Source: Phytopseudomonas argentinensis (GTDB lineage: Bacteria > Pseudomonadota > Gammaproteobacteria > Pseudomonadales > Pseudomonadaceae). Taken from it: a DNA stretch of 64,000 nt. Where the stretch lies: NCBI RefSeq assembly GCF_900113905.1, contig NZ_FORC01000003.1, positions 186,001 to 250,000 on the forward strand. Reading direction: 5' to 3'. Both the position numbers and the translations under genes were made by a program. This document shows positions 18,868 to 27,355 of this stretch, in pieces; positions within the stretch are counted from its first letter, which is position 1, and every line of letters begins with the position of its first letter. The notes under the pieces are model-generated. The model was given only the letters and a program-made list of their open reading frames with translations. It made no database searches and was not told where the DNA came from.

Positions 18868-20202
18868 TCAGCCTCGGATGGCCCAGAAGGCCAGGTTCAG
18901 GCCCGGGAACTGGCCTGCAATATGGAAAGCGAAACCGCCGGAATGGATCAGCTGCTTCCAGTGGTCGCTGCCCCGGTCCAGTTCGAAATAGTTGGAGCCG
19001 GCGTGGTACGGCAGCTGGCGCGGCGCCACCGGCAGCGGCAGCAGGCCGATGCCCGGCAGTTGCAGGTTGACCAGGTCGCGGATGTGCTCGACCGAGCCGA
19101 TCTTGGCCTGCTGTGGAAAATGCCCACGCAGGCTCTCACCCGGCACGTCGGCACGCACCACGAGGATGAAACTGGCCGAGTCGAGCAGCGACTTGTCGGC
19201 GAGCATCGCCACGTGCACGCCGTAGGATTTCTCGACGATAGGGATGGGGATCGCCCGGCTGTCGATGACCATCGACAGCGCCTGACGCAGCGCCAGCATC
19301 ACCGGCGCGAAGGTGGTGGTCAGGTCGTCGTGCTCGTACACCGGGTACTCGCCCGGGCGCCGTTCTGCCGCGGTAAAGGTGGCGAACTCACCGGCCAGCG
19401 CCACCAGCTCGCGGTACAGCACCTCCGGGTGCAACGGCGTGATGCGCGCCAGATGGGCGACCAGCGGCTGGGCGCGGTTGACCAGCTGCAGCAGCAGGAA
19501 ATCGGCGATTTCCGAGGCACCACCTGCGCCGGAAGCCACCACTCGCCCGGCCAGGGCCTCACCACGCTGGTGCAGCAGGCCGAGCAGCTCGTTGCGAAAC
19601 CCGGACAAGGGCCGCGAGGCACTGACATCGAGCAGCGGCGGGATGTAGCTGTCGTCGAGCAACAGGCTGCGGTCTTCGCGTTTCTCAACCACGCGCACCA
19701 CACCGATGGCCGCGTGTTCGTCGAGGCCGTCGCGCTCGGTGATCAGGCGCAATGCCAGGGAGCCGATCGCCACGGGCGCGCGGCTTTCCAGCGAGGAATT
19801 GTCGTCACGCACTTCATGCACGCTGCTTTCGTAGCGCGCCGAACCCAGGCTTTCGCCCGCTTCCACGGTGTCCCGGATCCCCGCACGGCGCAGCGGCAGC
19901 GCCAGGTAGACGACGCCGTCGCGCAGGTTCTCGTCGATATTCAGCGGCGCTGGCGCGGCATCGTTCTCGGGAATGTTGAAGGGTGTGCCGTCCGGCAGCA
20001 GGCCGCGCGCCGAGAGGATCGCCAGCTTGCCTTGGGCCAGCAATGCACTGTCCACCAGCAACTGGGAAAAGCCCCAGGCACCAGGCTGCACGGCATGGCT
20101 ACGGCTTTCCACCAGGGTTTCGATGTAGCGATCCTGCTGCTGGAAGTGCTGCGGCCGCAGGAACATCCCCTCCGACCAAACCACACGATTGTTCCAGGAC
20201 AT
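18868..20202 (-). CDS. tssK: TssK, T6SS baseplate protein
   Basis: A 444-residue protein of the TssK/VasE family, the trimeric adaptor linking the baseplate (TssEFG, VgrG) to TssL/TssM. The N-terminal segment W-x-E-G-M-F-L-R-P-Q-H-F-Q-Q is the family hallmark. I use the ATG at 20202, after GGAGACC, rather than an in-frame start six codons upstream. It lies 14 bases after the tssJ stop and 6 before tssL. Confidence 0.95.
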   Translation of the reverse strand: MSWNNRVVWSEGMFLRPQHFQQQDRYIETLVESRSHAVQPGAWGFSQLLVDSALLAQGKLAILSARGLLPDGTPFNIPENDAAPAPLNIDENLRDGVVYLALPLRRAGIRDTVEAGESLGSARYESSVHEVRDDNSSLESRAPVAIGSLALRLITERDGLDEHAAIGVVRVVEKREDRSLLLDDSYIPPLLDVSASRPLSGFRNELLGLLHQRGEALAGRVVASGAGGASEIADFLLLQLVNRAQPLVAHLARITPLHPEVLYRELVALAGEFATFTAAERRPGEYPVYEHDDLTTTFAPVMLALRQALSMVIDSRAIPIPIVEKSYGVHVAMLADKSLLDSASFILVVRADVPGESLRGHFPQQAKIGSVEHIRDLVNLQLPGIGLLPLPVAPRQLPYHAGSNYFELDRGSDHWKQLIHSGGFAFHIAGQFPGLNLAFWAIRG

Positions 20203-20216
20203 GAACGGGTCTCCAG

Positions 20217-20684
20217 TCACTCAAGAGGGGTCAGCGGCGCGGCGCTGATGGCATAGGCGTCCAGCTGCAGGCGCAGGGCGCTTGCCTGATGGGCAGGAAT
20301 TTCGATGACCTGGCGCCAGATCGAACGGTCGAGGGCGCGATAGGCCACCACCACGCCGAGGTGGCGAGTGGCATCATCGAGGGTCAGCGATTTGCGCTGG
20401 GTTTCGCCGGGGCGCACCACGAAACGCTCGGTTTCGATCAGCTCGCCGGCCAGGGTGGCGTCGGCGCGGTCGACCAGGGAAAAGAAGTCGGCACGGGAAA
20501 AGGTCGAGGCATTGCGCAGCTGGTAGACCTGTACCCAGACCGGCGACGCGGTGCCGGCAGGCGCCGGGTTGAGGTCGCGGCTGGCCTGCAACTCCAGTTG
20601 GACGGTGGTGGGAGCTGGCTCCCCGGGGCCCGACGCACAGGCACCTAGCAACAGAAAGACCAACAGTGTCAGAATCCTTGGCAT
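20217..20684 (-). CDS. tssJ: TssJ, outer-membrane T6SS lipoprotein
   Basis: A 155-residue lipoprotein with a clear lipobox (L-L-G-A-C, cysteine at residue 16). The mature beta-sandwich domain binds the periplasmic end of TssM. The A-S-x-F loop region (N-A-S-T-F-S-R-A-D-F) matches the family. The start has CGAGGAAG upstream. It sits between fha1 (55-base gap) and tssK. Confidence 0.92.
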   Translation of the reverse strand: MPRILTLLVFLLLGACASGPGEPAPTTVQLELQASRDLNPAPAGTASPVWVQVYQLRNASTFSRADFFSLVDRADATLAGELIETERFVVRPGETQRKSLTLDDATRHLGVVVAYRALDRSIWRQVIEIPAHQASALRLQLDAYAISAAPLTPLE

Positions 20685-20739
20685 AACGCTTCCTCGATGG
20701 TTACCGCTGGCCCGCCACGACGCGGCGGGCCACAGGGCC

Positions 20740-22320
20740 TCAACGGCCCCTCAATCTCGTAATGTGTTCTTCGTAGGCACGGCTGAACTCACGACCGAAC
20801 AGCTCCTGGAAACCGTCTTCGGCCTCCTGGGAAATGGTCGCGTACAGCTCGGTGAACAGCTCCCAGTAATGGGCGCGCCGGCCATTGGGCAACAGCGCCG
20901 AGAGCCCGCTCGGCTTGTTCAGACGCCCCTCCAGCTCGCGCGGTTCAAAGCGTGCGAGCAAATACTTGATGGCCGCCTGCACCCCGGCCATCAGCGCCAG
21001 CTGATGGGCCCGCAGGTCATCGAAGCTCTCGCCCACTGCCTGGTCCGGCGGCATGAATGCCTGGTTGTCGTGGCGCAGCAGCATCAACAACGCTTCGTCG
21101 ACATTGGGGGCGAACTTCAGCGGGTTGTTCTGGATCGGCTGAATCATGGTCTGCGCCATGCGGAACTCGCCCTTGAGGCTGGCGCGGGCGCGCAGCACGT
21201 CGATCAACCCCTCGACCATCAGCCGGTAACTGCGGCCAATGGCCTCCATCTGCGCCGCGGCCGCGGCACGATCCAGGCGCAGGTGCTGCAGGCCGGCGCC
21301 ACGCAGAAAGGCCTCCATCAGCTCACCATCGTCAACGGCAGTCGGCGCTGCAGGTGCAGGTGCAGGTGCAGGTGCAGGTGCAGGTGCAGGTGCAGGTGCA
21401 GGTGCAGGTGCAGGCTGGGGTTTCGCCACCGGCTCGGCAACAGGCGGCGGTTGAAGCGGCTGTACCGTCGGTTGCTCCACAGCGAACGCGGGAATTTCCA
21501 CCGCTGGCATCGGCGCCAGGTCGGCAAAAGGATCCGGGATCGGCGCAGCCTCGGCTTGCGGCGGTTCGGCGAAAGGGTCAGGAGCCTGCAGCGCCTCCAC
21601 CCTGGGCGGCGCGGCAAAGGGATCGGGAATCGGGGCAGGAACCGGCGCTGCCTGCAAGTCGGCGAACGGATCCCAGTCTGCCGGGATCACCGAGGCCGGC
21701 GCTGCTTCAGGCACCACCGCAGGTGCAGGCTGCGTCGGACGAGGCGGTCGGAAGTCATGCTGCTGCGCCGGCACGTGATCGGCAACCGACGGCGCCACGG
21801 CAGGCGGCGGGCTGAGAAAATCGAACAGATCCGGCTTGGTGTCGAATGGTGAATCGCGGCGCGGCGCCGGCGCGGCGGGAGCGGGATTGACCGGCGGCAT
21901 CTCCAGCGGCTGGGCACTGCGGCTGAGCAGCGCCTCGAAACTGTTGAACGGGTCGTCGGCCATACCGGATGCTGGCGAAGCAGAAGGCGCAACGCTGATG
22001 CCACTAATCTGCACGCGAATCTCGTACTCGCCGATCTTCAGCACCTCACCATCTTCCAGCGGTTCGCTGCTGCCACGGCGCAGGCGCGTGCCGGCATTCT
22101 GCAGGATCACGCCGTTGGTGCTGGTGTCGGTGATGTAGTAGATACCGTCGCGATACTGGATCACGCAGTGCTGGCTGGACACCAGGCGCTCGGGGTCAGG
22201 CAGTACCCAGTCGTTGCCGGCGCTACGCCCGATTTTCAGCTCACCCCGATCGAGCTCGACCTCGGCACGTTGCCCGGGCGTCAGCTTGTGATAGGTGGTG
22301 ATGACCAGACGCAGCGGCAT
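20740..22320 (-). CDS. fha1: Fha1 (TagH), FHA-domain T6SS activator
   Basis: A 526-residue protein. The N-terminal FHA domain (about 1-100) has G-R-S, S-S-Q-H and T-S-T-N-G, the phosphothreonine-binding loops. A long Pro/Ala-rich linker (about 115-325) includes a pure Ala-Pro run encoded by a hexanucleotide array. The C-terminal domain (about 330-526) is typical of TagH proteins. It is the substrate of PpkA and PppA and recruits TssM/ClpV for assembly. The ATG at 22320 follows an excellent AAGGAG, and a longer reading frame upstream is not credible. It is the first gene of the minus-strand operon, divergent from tssA. Confidence 0.93.
   Translation of the reverse strand: MPLRLVITTYHKLTPGQRAEVELDRGELKIGRSAGNDWVLPDPERLVSSQHCVIQYRDGIYYITDTSTNGVILQNAGTRLRRGSSEPLEDGEVLKIGEYEIRVQISGISVAPSASPASGMADDPFNSFEALLSRSAQPLEMPPVNPAPAAPAPRRDSPFDTKPDLFDFLSPPPAVAPSVADHVPAQQHDFRPPRPTQPAPAVVPEAAPASVIPADWDPFADLQAAPVPAPIPDPFAAPPRVEALQAPDPFAEPPQAEAAPIPDPFADLAPMPAVEIPAFAVEQPTVQPLQPPPVAEPVAKPQPAPAPAPAPAPAPAPAPAPAPAAPTAVDDGELMEAFLRGAGLQHLRLDRAAAAAQMEAIGRSYRLMVEGLIDVLRARASLKGEFRMAQTMIQPIQNNPLKFAPNVDEALLMLLRHDNQAFMPPDQAVGESFDDLRAHQLALMAGVQAAIKYLLARFEPRELEGRLNKPSGLSALLPNGRRAHYWELFTELYATISQEAEDGFQELFGREFSRAYEEHITRLRGR
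21351..21410. repeat. Ten-copy hexanucleotide microsatellite inside fha1
   Basis: Ten uninterrupted copies of CAGGTG (plus strand) encode an Ala-Pro run in the Fha1 linker. Because the unit is six bases, slippage would change linker length by two residues without breaking the frame. Confidence 0.95.
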
Positions 22321-22455
22321 TGCGGCTCCTTGCAGTGCGGTAAAAAGACCATGCTCTTCGAGCGATGTCGATATGCCAAACGCCCTATTTTTTGCCCTTG
22401 GCCGATAGGGTTCAATGCCCAGACGGGCATATATCTCTAAACGGTTGTGAGTCAC

Positions 22456-22481
22456 TGCACAGAAGACGCAAATACTGTGCA
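22456..22481. promoter_or_regulatory. 7-bp perfect inverted repeat, candidate operator
   Basis: TGCACAG (22456-22462) and CTGTGCA (22475-22481) are exact reverse complements 12 bases apart, centred between the two operons. The spacing puts the half-sites just under two helical turns apart, suiting a dimeric regulator. It does not match the Fur, LexA or Vfr patterns I know. Confidence 0.45.
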
Positions 22482-22625
22482 TCGCGACAGTTTCTACCGC
22501 CTAGGCCTCGCTTGACAATGATCTGAGCGCACTCGGAGAATGGCCGCGGCTAGCAGCGGACCCCGCGCCAGTAGTGGCACTTAGCCTTATCGCGCCACGA
22601 ACTCTGGTTGCAGGGAAGCCCGCCA

Positions 22626-22665
22626 ACAAGGATTCATTTCGATTTTTCAGGCCTGACATGGAGAG
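22626..22665 (+). promoter_or_regulatory. Two RsmA/CsrA-like GGA sites in the tssA leader
   Basis: ACAAGGATT (GGA at 22630-22632) closely fits the core of the RsmA consensus. ACATGGAGAG (GGA at 22660-22662) overlaps the tssA Shine-Dalgarno. Paired GGA sites about 30 bases apart, one covering the ribosome site, are the usual repression layout. RsmA is a known repressor of H1-T6SS in P. aeruginosa; action here is inferred. Confidence 0.5.
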
Positions 22666-22673
22666 CACCTGAC

Positions 22674-23711
22674 GTGGTGGATGTGTCGCACTTGCTCAAT
22701 GCGGTATCCGACGACAACCCGTGCGGGGACGACCTCGAATACGATGCCGACTTCCTCGAACTGGAACGCCTGGCGATCGGCCAGCCGGAACGCCAGATGG
22801 GCCAGTCGGTCATCGCCGCCGAACCGCCGGACTGGCGCCAGGTGCGCGAGCGCGCCAGCGAGCTGTTCGCACGCAGCAAGGACCTGCGCCTGGCCAGCCT
22901 CTACCTGCAGAGCGCCATCGCCCTCGACGGTCTGAACGGGCTGGCCCAGGGCCTGATCCTGGTACGCGAGCTGCTCACCCAGTACTGGGAAGGCGTCTAC
23001 CCGCAGCTCGACGCCGACGATGACAACGACCCGACCATCCGCATCAACGCGCTCAATGCCCTGAGCGCCGAGCCGGTGATCGTGCTGCTGCGCGAGGCGA
23101 GCATCACCCGCTCCCGCGCCTTTGGCGCCGTGAGCATTCGCGCCGCCCTGAACGCCGCCGACCTGCAGCGCTTCTCCAGCGAAACCCTGTCGCCCGAGCA
23201 ACTGCGCGGTGCGTTTCTCGACGCCGACGCCGAGCTGCTCGACAGCACCCGCGTCGCACTCGACGAAGCGGCCGCCGCGCTGGCCGATATCGAAGGGCTG
23301 CTCAGCGAGCGGGTCGGCTCGGCGCAAAGCGCCAACCTGGAATCGCTCAAGCAGGTACTGCGCCACGCCCGGCAGATTTTCAATGACCAGGCGCCGGCAG
23401 CCAACGACGACTCGCAATATGGCGACGTTACAGTCCCGTACAGCGAGCCCGCCGACAGCGACGCGAGCACGCAGCCGGTAGCCCGTCAGGCGCCCGCCGC
23501 ACCGGGTCGTATCGCCAGTCGTGACGACGTGCTGCGCACCCTCGATCGCCTGCTCGAATATTACGCCCAGCACGAACCTTCCAGCCCGGTTCCGGTCTTA
23601 CTGACGCGCGCGCAGAAGCTGGTCACCGCGGATTTCGCGGAAATCGTGCGCAACCTGATTCCCGACGGTATGTCGCAGTTCGAAAACCTGCGTGGCCCCG
23701 AATACGACTAA
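22674..23711 (+). CDS. tssA: TssA, T6SS tail-assembly protein
   Basis: A 345-residue ImpA/TssA-family protein that primes and coordinates baseplate, tube and sheath polymerisation. The N-terminal ImpA domain starts with the conserved L-L-x-A-V-S-x-D-x-P-C-G-D-D-L-E-Y-D region. I start it at the GTG at 22674, because the first residues then align with known TssA1 proteins and GGAG lies 10 bases upstream; the 22 codons before it are not protein-like. It is the first gene of the plus-strand operon, 87 bases before tssB. Confidence 0.9.
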   Translation: MVDVSHLLNAVSDDNPCGDDLEYDADFLELERLAIGQPERQMGQSVIAAEPPDWRQVRERASELFARSKDLRLASLYLQSAIALDGLNGLAQGLILVRELLTQYWEGVYPQLDADDDNDPTIRINALNALSAEPVIVLLREASITRSRAFGAVSIRAALNAADLQRFSSETLSPEQLRGAFLDADAELLDSTRVALDEAAAALADIEGLLSERVGSAQSANLESLKQVLRHARQIFNDQAPAANDDSQYGDVTVPYSEPADSDASTQPVARQAPAAPGRIASRDDVLRTLDRLLEYYAQHEPSSPVPVLLTRAQKLVTADFAEIVRNLIPDGMSQFENLRGPEYD

Positions 23712-23798
23712 CGTGCGGCGGATATTCAGGGAAGCCCCACGCACACAGCTACCGGCCATTGGCCGCAGAAGCCAGTGCCCATGCACAGGAGGAGCAAC

Positions 23799-24317
23799 AT
23801 GAGCAACACCACCAGCAGCCAAAAATTCATCGCGCGCAACCGCGCCCCACGGGTGCAAATCGAGTACGACGTAGAGCTGTACGGCGCCGAGAAAAAGGTG
23901 CAGTTGCCCTTCGTCATGGGCGTGATGGCCGACCTCGCCGGCAAGCCTGCCGAGCCCCAGGCCGCCGTTGCCGACCGCAAGTTCCTGGAAATCGACGCCG
24001 ACAACTTCGACTCGCGCCTCAAGGCCATGAAGCCGCGCGCGGCCTTCCACGTGCCCAACGCGCTGACCGGTGAAGGCAACCTGAGCCTGGACATCACCTT
24101 CGAGAGCATGGACGACTTCAGCCCGGCGGCCATCGCCCGCAAGGTCGACTCGCTCAACCAGCTGCTCGAAGCCCGTACTCAGCTCGCCAACCTGCTGACC
24201 TACATGGATGGCAAGACCGGTGCCGAAGAGCTGATCATCAAGGCGATCAAGGATCCGGCCCTGCTGCAGGCCCTGGCCAGCGCACCCAAGCCCCAAGACA
24301 ACGAGCCGCAAGCCTAA
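23799..24317 (+). CDS. tssB: TssB, small sheath subunit
   Basis: A 172-residue TssB/VipA protein, partner of TssC in the contractile sheath. Family landmarks are I-x-Y-D-V-E near residue 20 and the P-F-V-x-G-V-M-A-D-L segment; the C-terminal helices interlock with TssC. The start at 23799 has a very strong AGGAGGAG ribosome site, fitting high demand for a structural subunit. tssC follows after 12 bases. Confidence 0.96.
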   Translation: MSNTTSSQKFIARNRAPRVQIEYDVELYGAEKKVQLPFVMGVMADLAGKPAEPQAAVADRKFLEIDADNFDSRLKAMKPRAAFHVPNALTGEGNLSLDITFESMDDFSPAAIARKVDSLNQLLEARTQLANLLTYMDGKTGAEELIIKAIKDPALLQALASAPKPQDNEPQA

Positions 24318-24329
24318 GAGGACGCCCCG

Positions 24330-25823
24330 ATGAGCCAACAGACCCAGGCGTCCGAACAGTCGCTCGCCACCTCCGAACAGACCAGCGAATTCGCCTCGCT
24401 GCTGCTGCAGGAATTCAAGCCCAAGACCGAGCGCGCCCGTGAAGCGGTGGAAACCGCGGTGCGCACCCTGGCCGAACATGCCCTGAGCAAGACCGACCTG
24501 ATCTCCGACGACGCCATCAAGTCGGTCGAATCGATCATCGCCGCGATCGACGCCAAGCTCACCGCCCAGGTCAACCTGATCATGCACCACCCGGACTTCC
24601 AGCAGCTGGAAAGCGCCTGGCGTGGCCTGCACTACCTGGTCAACAACACCGAGACCGATGAGCAGCTGAAGATTCGCGTGCTCAACATCTCCAAGCCGGA
24701 ACTGCACAAGACCCTGAAGAAATTCAAGGGTACCGCCTGGGATCAGAGCCCGATCTTCAAGAAGCTCTACGAAGAAGAATACGGCCAGTTCGGGGGCGAA
24801 CCCTACGGCTGCCTGGTGGGCGACTACTACTTCGACCAGTCGCCTCCGGACGTGGAACTGCTCGGCGAGATCGCCAAGATCTCCGCGGCCATGCACTCGC
24901 CGTTCATTTCCGCGGCCTCGCCGACGGTCATGGGCATGGGTTCCTGGCAGGAGCTGTCCAACCCGCGCGACCTGACCAAGATCTTCACCACGCCCGAGTA
25001 CGCCGGCTGGCGCTCGCTGCGTGACTCCGAGGATTCGCGATATATTGGGCTGACCATGCCGCGCTTCCTGGCGCGCCAGCCCTACGGGGCGAAGACCGAT
25101 CCGGTCGAAGAGTTCGCCTTCGAGGAAGAAACCGACGGCGCCGACAGCAGCAAGTACACCTGGGCCAACTCGGCGTACGCCATGGCGGTCAACATCAACC
25201 GCTCGTTCAAGCTCTACGGCTGGTGCTCGCGCATCCGCGGCGTGGAGTCGGGCGGTGAAGTGCCGAACCTGCCGGCGCACACCTTCCCCACCGACGACGG
25301 TGGCGTGGACATGAAGTGCCCGACCGAGATCGCCATCTCCGATCGCCGCGAAGCGGAACTGGCGAAGAACGGTTTCATGCCGCTGCTGCACAAGAAGAAC
25401 ACCGACCTGGCTGCTTTCATCGGCGCCCAGTCGCTGCACAAGCCGGCTGAATACGACGACCCGGACGCCACCGCCAACGCCAACCTGGCTGCGCGCTTGC
25501 CGTACCTGTTCGCCACCTGCCGCTTCGCGCATTACCTGAAGTGCATCGTGCGCGACAAGATCGGCTCGTTCAAAGAGCGCGACGAGATGCAGCGCTGGTT
25601 GCAGGACTGGATCCTTAACTACGTCGACGGTGATCCGGCGCACTCCACCGAAACTACCAAGGCTCAGCACCCGCTGGCCGAAGCGGAAGTGGTGGTCGAG
25701 GAAATCGAGGGCAACCCCGGTTATTACAGCTCCAAGTTCTATCTGCGCCCGCACTACCAGCTCGAAGGGCTGACCGTGTCGCTGCGCCTGGTATCCAAAC
25801 TGCCTTCGGCCAAGGGGGCCTGA
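24330..25823 (+). CDS. tssC: TssC, large sheath subunit
   Basis: A 497-residue TssC/VipB protein that forms the outer layers of the contractile sheath and carries the site recognised by ClpV after contraction. The G-x-x-Y-L-V region and the long conserved centre (E-E-Y-G-Q-F-G-G-E-P-Y-G) are typical. Length is normal. AGGAC precedes the start. A GC-rich hairpin (25839-25856) follows before hcp. Confidence 0.97.
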   Translation: MSQQTQASEQSLATSEQTSEFASLLLQEFKPKTERAREAVETAVRTLAEHALSKTDLISDDAIKSVESIIAAIDAKLTAQVNLIMHHPDFQQLESAWRGLHYLVNNTETDEQLKIRVLNISKPELHKTLKKFKGTAWDQSPIFKKLYEEEYGQFGGEPYGCLVGDYYFDQSPPDVELLGEIAKISAAMHSPFISAASPTVMGMGSWQELSNPRDLTKIFTTPEYAGWRSLRDSEDSRYIGLTMPRFLARQPYGAKTDPVEEFAFEEETDGADSSKYTWANSAYAMAVNINRSFKLYGWCSRIRGVESGGEVPNLPAHTFPTDDGGVDMKCPTEIAISDRREAELAKNGFMPLLHKKNTDLAAFIGAQSLHKPAEYDDPDATANANLAARLPYLFATCRFAHYLKCIVRDKIGSFKERDEMQRWLQDWILNYVDGDPAHSTETTKAQHPLAEAEVVVEEIEGNPGYYSSKFYLRPHYQLEGLTVSLRLVSKLPSAKGA

Positions 25824-25838
25824 GGCTCGTCACTGTGG

Positions 25839-25856
25839 CGCCCGCTTTCGCGGGCG
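25839..25856 (+). other. Intercistronic hairpin between tssC and hcp
   Basis: A 7-bp perfect GC-rich stem with a TTTC loop lies in the 73-base tssC-hcp gap. No T-run follows, so it is not a classical terminator. It may mark an mRNA processing point or protect the 5' end of an hcp-containing transcript. Confidence 0.55.
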
Positions 25857-25896
25857 TAGCTGAAACAGAGTGGCAAAAGCCACGAAAGGAGAAATG

Positions 25897-26385
25897 ATGG
25901 CTGTTGATATGTTCATCAAGATTGGCGACGTCAAAGGCGAGTCCAAGGACAAGACCCATGGCGACGAAATCGACGTGCTGGCCTGGAGCTGGGGCATGAG
26001 CCAATCCGGCTCGATGCATGTAGGCGGTGGCGGCGGTGCCGGCAAGGTCAACATTCAGGATCTGTCGCTGACCAAGTACGTCGACAAGTCCAGCCCCAAC
26101 CTGATGATGGCCTGCTCCAGCGGCAAGCATTATCCGGAAGCCAAGCTGACCATCCGCAAGGCCGGTGGCGACTCTCAGGTCGAGTACCTGATCATCACCC
26201 TCAAGGAAGTACTGGTATCGTCCATCAGCACCGGCGGTAGCGGTGGCGAAGATCGCCTGACGGAAAACGTCACCCTGAACTTCGCTCAGGTGCTGGTCGA
26301 CTATCAGCCGCAGAAAGCCGACGGCGCCAAAGACGGCGGCCCGGTCAAGTACGGCTGGAATATCCGCCAGAACGTCAAGGTGTAA
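25897..26385 (+). CDS. hcp: Hcp, T6SS inner-tube protein
   Basis: A 162-residue Hcp1-type protein that forms hexameric rings of the expelled tube and also acts as a chaperone and receptor for small effectors. Family features are the M-F-x-K-I-x-D-V-K-G-E-S start and the D-V-L-A-W-S-W-G segment. Two ATG codons stand in tandem; I take the second (25897), placing AAAGGAG at good distance and matching the usual length. Hairpins on both sides set this gene apart from tssC and tagJ, probably allowing higher mRNA levels. Confidence 0.97.
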   Translation: MAVDMFIKIGDVKGESKDKTHGDEIDVLAWSWGMSQSGSMHVGGGGGAGKVNIQDLSLTKYVDKSSPNLMMACSSGKHYPEAKLTIRKAGGDSQVEYLIITLKEVLVSSISTGGSGGEDRLTENVTLNFAQVLVDYQPQKADGAKDGGPVKYGWNIRQNVKV

Positions 26386-26410
26386 ACATCCGCTCGATGT
26401 TTGGGCACAC

Positions 26411-26447
26411 GGCGATGCCCGGCACTACGCCGGGCATCGCCGGTTTT
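26411..26447 (+). terminator. Strong hairpin after hcp (partial terminator)
   Basis: A perfect 13-bp stem (26411-26423 with 26429-26441) and 5-base loop are followed by GGTTTTG. The T-run is short, so termination should be incomplete. That would leave read-through for tagJ and downstream genes while raising relative hcp abundance. Confidence 0.75.
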
Positions 26448-26554
26448 GATCAGAACGAATTTTTCGCTGGCGCGTCGCCCACTGCCAACGCAGGCACGGC
26501 GCGCCGAGGAATCACCGCACCACTGCGGTGACAGCGCCAGTACAGGGACCGACG

Positions 26555-27355
26555 ATGACTGCCGAACACTACCTGCGTGAAGCACGCCTCGATGAGGCAC
26601 TGAAGGCACTGCAGGATCAGGTGCGGGCACAGCCCGCCAAGGCGCAGTTGCGGGTATTCCTGTTCCAGCTGCTGGCGGTGATGGGCCAGTGGAGCCGCGC
26701 GCAGAACCAGCTAAAGGTCGCCGGCGACCTGGACGCCGCCTGCCTGCCCATGGTGCAGACCTACAGCACCGCACTCAATTGCGAAGCGCTGCGCGAGCAG
26801 GTGTTCGCCGGCAAGACCACGCCGGTGGTACTTGGCCAGCCTGCGAACTGGGTGGCGCCACTGATCCTCGCCTTGGAGCAGGATGCCCAGGGCAACGCCG
26901 ATGCCGCCCAGAGCCTGCGCGACCAGGCCTTCGAAGCCGCCGCTGCGGTACCCGGCAAGCTCGACGACACTCCCTTCGCCTGGCTGGCCGATGCCGACCC
27001 GCGCCTGGGGCCGGTGCTCGAACTGATTGTCAATGGCCGCTACGTCTGGCTGCCGATGGAAAACATCGCCAGCCTCAATGTCGAAGCCCCCAGCGATCTG
27101 CGTGACCTGGTCTGGCTACCGGCCCAGGTGACCCTGACCAACGGCGGCAGCACCGTGGCGCTGATTCCCAGCCGCTACCCGGGCAGCCACGCGAGCGCCG
27201 ACGGTGCACTGCGCCTGGCGCGCAAGACCGAATGGCAGGACAACGGGCTGCCGCTCGGCCAGCGCCTGCTGGCCTTCGAGGGTGGCGAACAGGCGCTGTT
27301 CGATATTCGTTCACTGAGCTTCGAGCACGGGAATGACGCGGCATGGCCGACCTGA
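26555..27355 (+). CDS. tagJ: TagJ (ImpE/HsiE1), accessory sheath-ClpV adaptor
   Basis: A 266-residue ImpE-family protein. The N-terminal ~100 residues are helical and TPR-like; the C-terminal half is the ImpE domain. In P. aeruginosa it binds TssB and ClpV1 and helps sheath recycling. Its presence marks the H1-like lineage of T6SS. The ATG at 26555 follows CAGGGA. Its end overlaps the tssE start by 13 bases. Confidence 0.9.
   Translation: MTAEHYLREARLDEALKALQDQVRAQPAKAQLRVFLFQLLAVMGQWSRAQNQLKVAGDLDAACLPMVQTYSTALNCEALREQVFAGKTTPVVLGQPANWVAPLILALEQDAQGNADAAQSLRDQAFEAAAAVPGKLDDTPFAWLADADPRLGPVLELIVNGRYVWLPMENIASLNVEAPSDLRDLVWLPAQVTLTNGGSTVALIPSRYPGSHASADGALRLARKTEWQDNGLPLGQRLLAFEGGEQALFDIRSLSFEHGNDAAWPT

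Larger units (their letters stand above)
22321..22673. promoter_or_regulatory. Divergent control region between fha1 and tssA
   Basis: About 350 gene-free bases separate the two divergent T6SS operons, so both promoters and their leaders must lie here. Symmetric elements are seen: CCCTAT/ATAGGG with 16 bases between (22383-22410), a 6-bp stem with 4-base loop (22415-22430) and TGCACAG/CTGTGCA with 12 bases between (22456-22481). RsmA-like GGA motifs occur in the tssA leader. I find no convincing sigma-54 (-24/-12) site and cannot place the -10/-35 boxes confidently. Confidence 0.75.

Noticed and set aside
21351..21410. Possible CRISPR-like array
   Set aside because: The repeats are six bases with no spacers and encode an Ala-Pro run in frame.
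22560..22610. Possible sigma-54 promoter (TGGCAC near 22578)
   Set aside because: The downstream GC element at the required distance is missing.
23598..25754. 718-codon open frame on the minus strand
   Set aside because: Antisense of tssB and tssC, both of which are clear structural genes.
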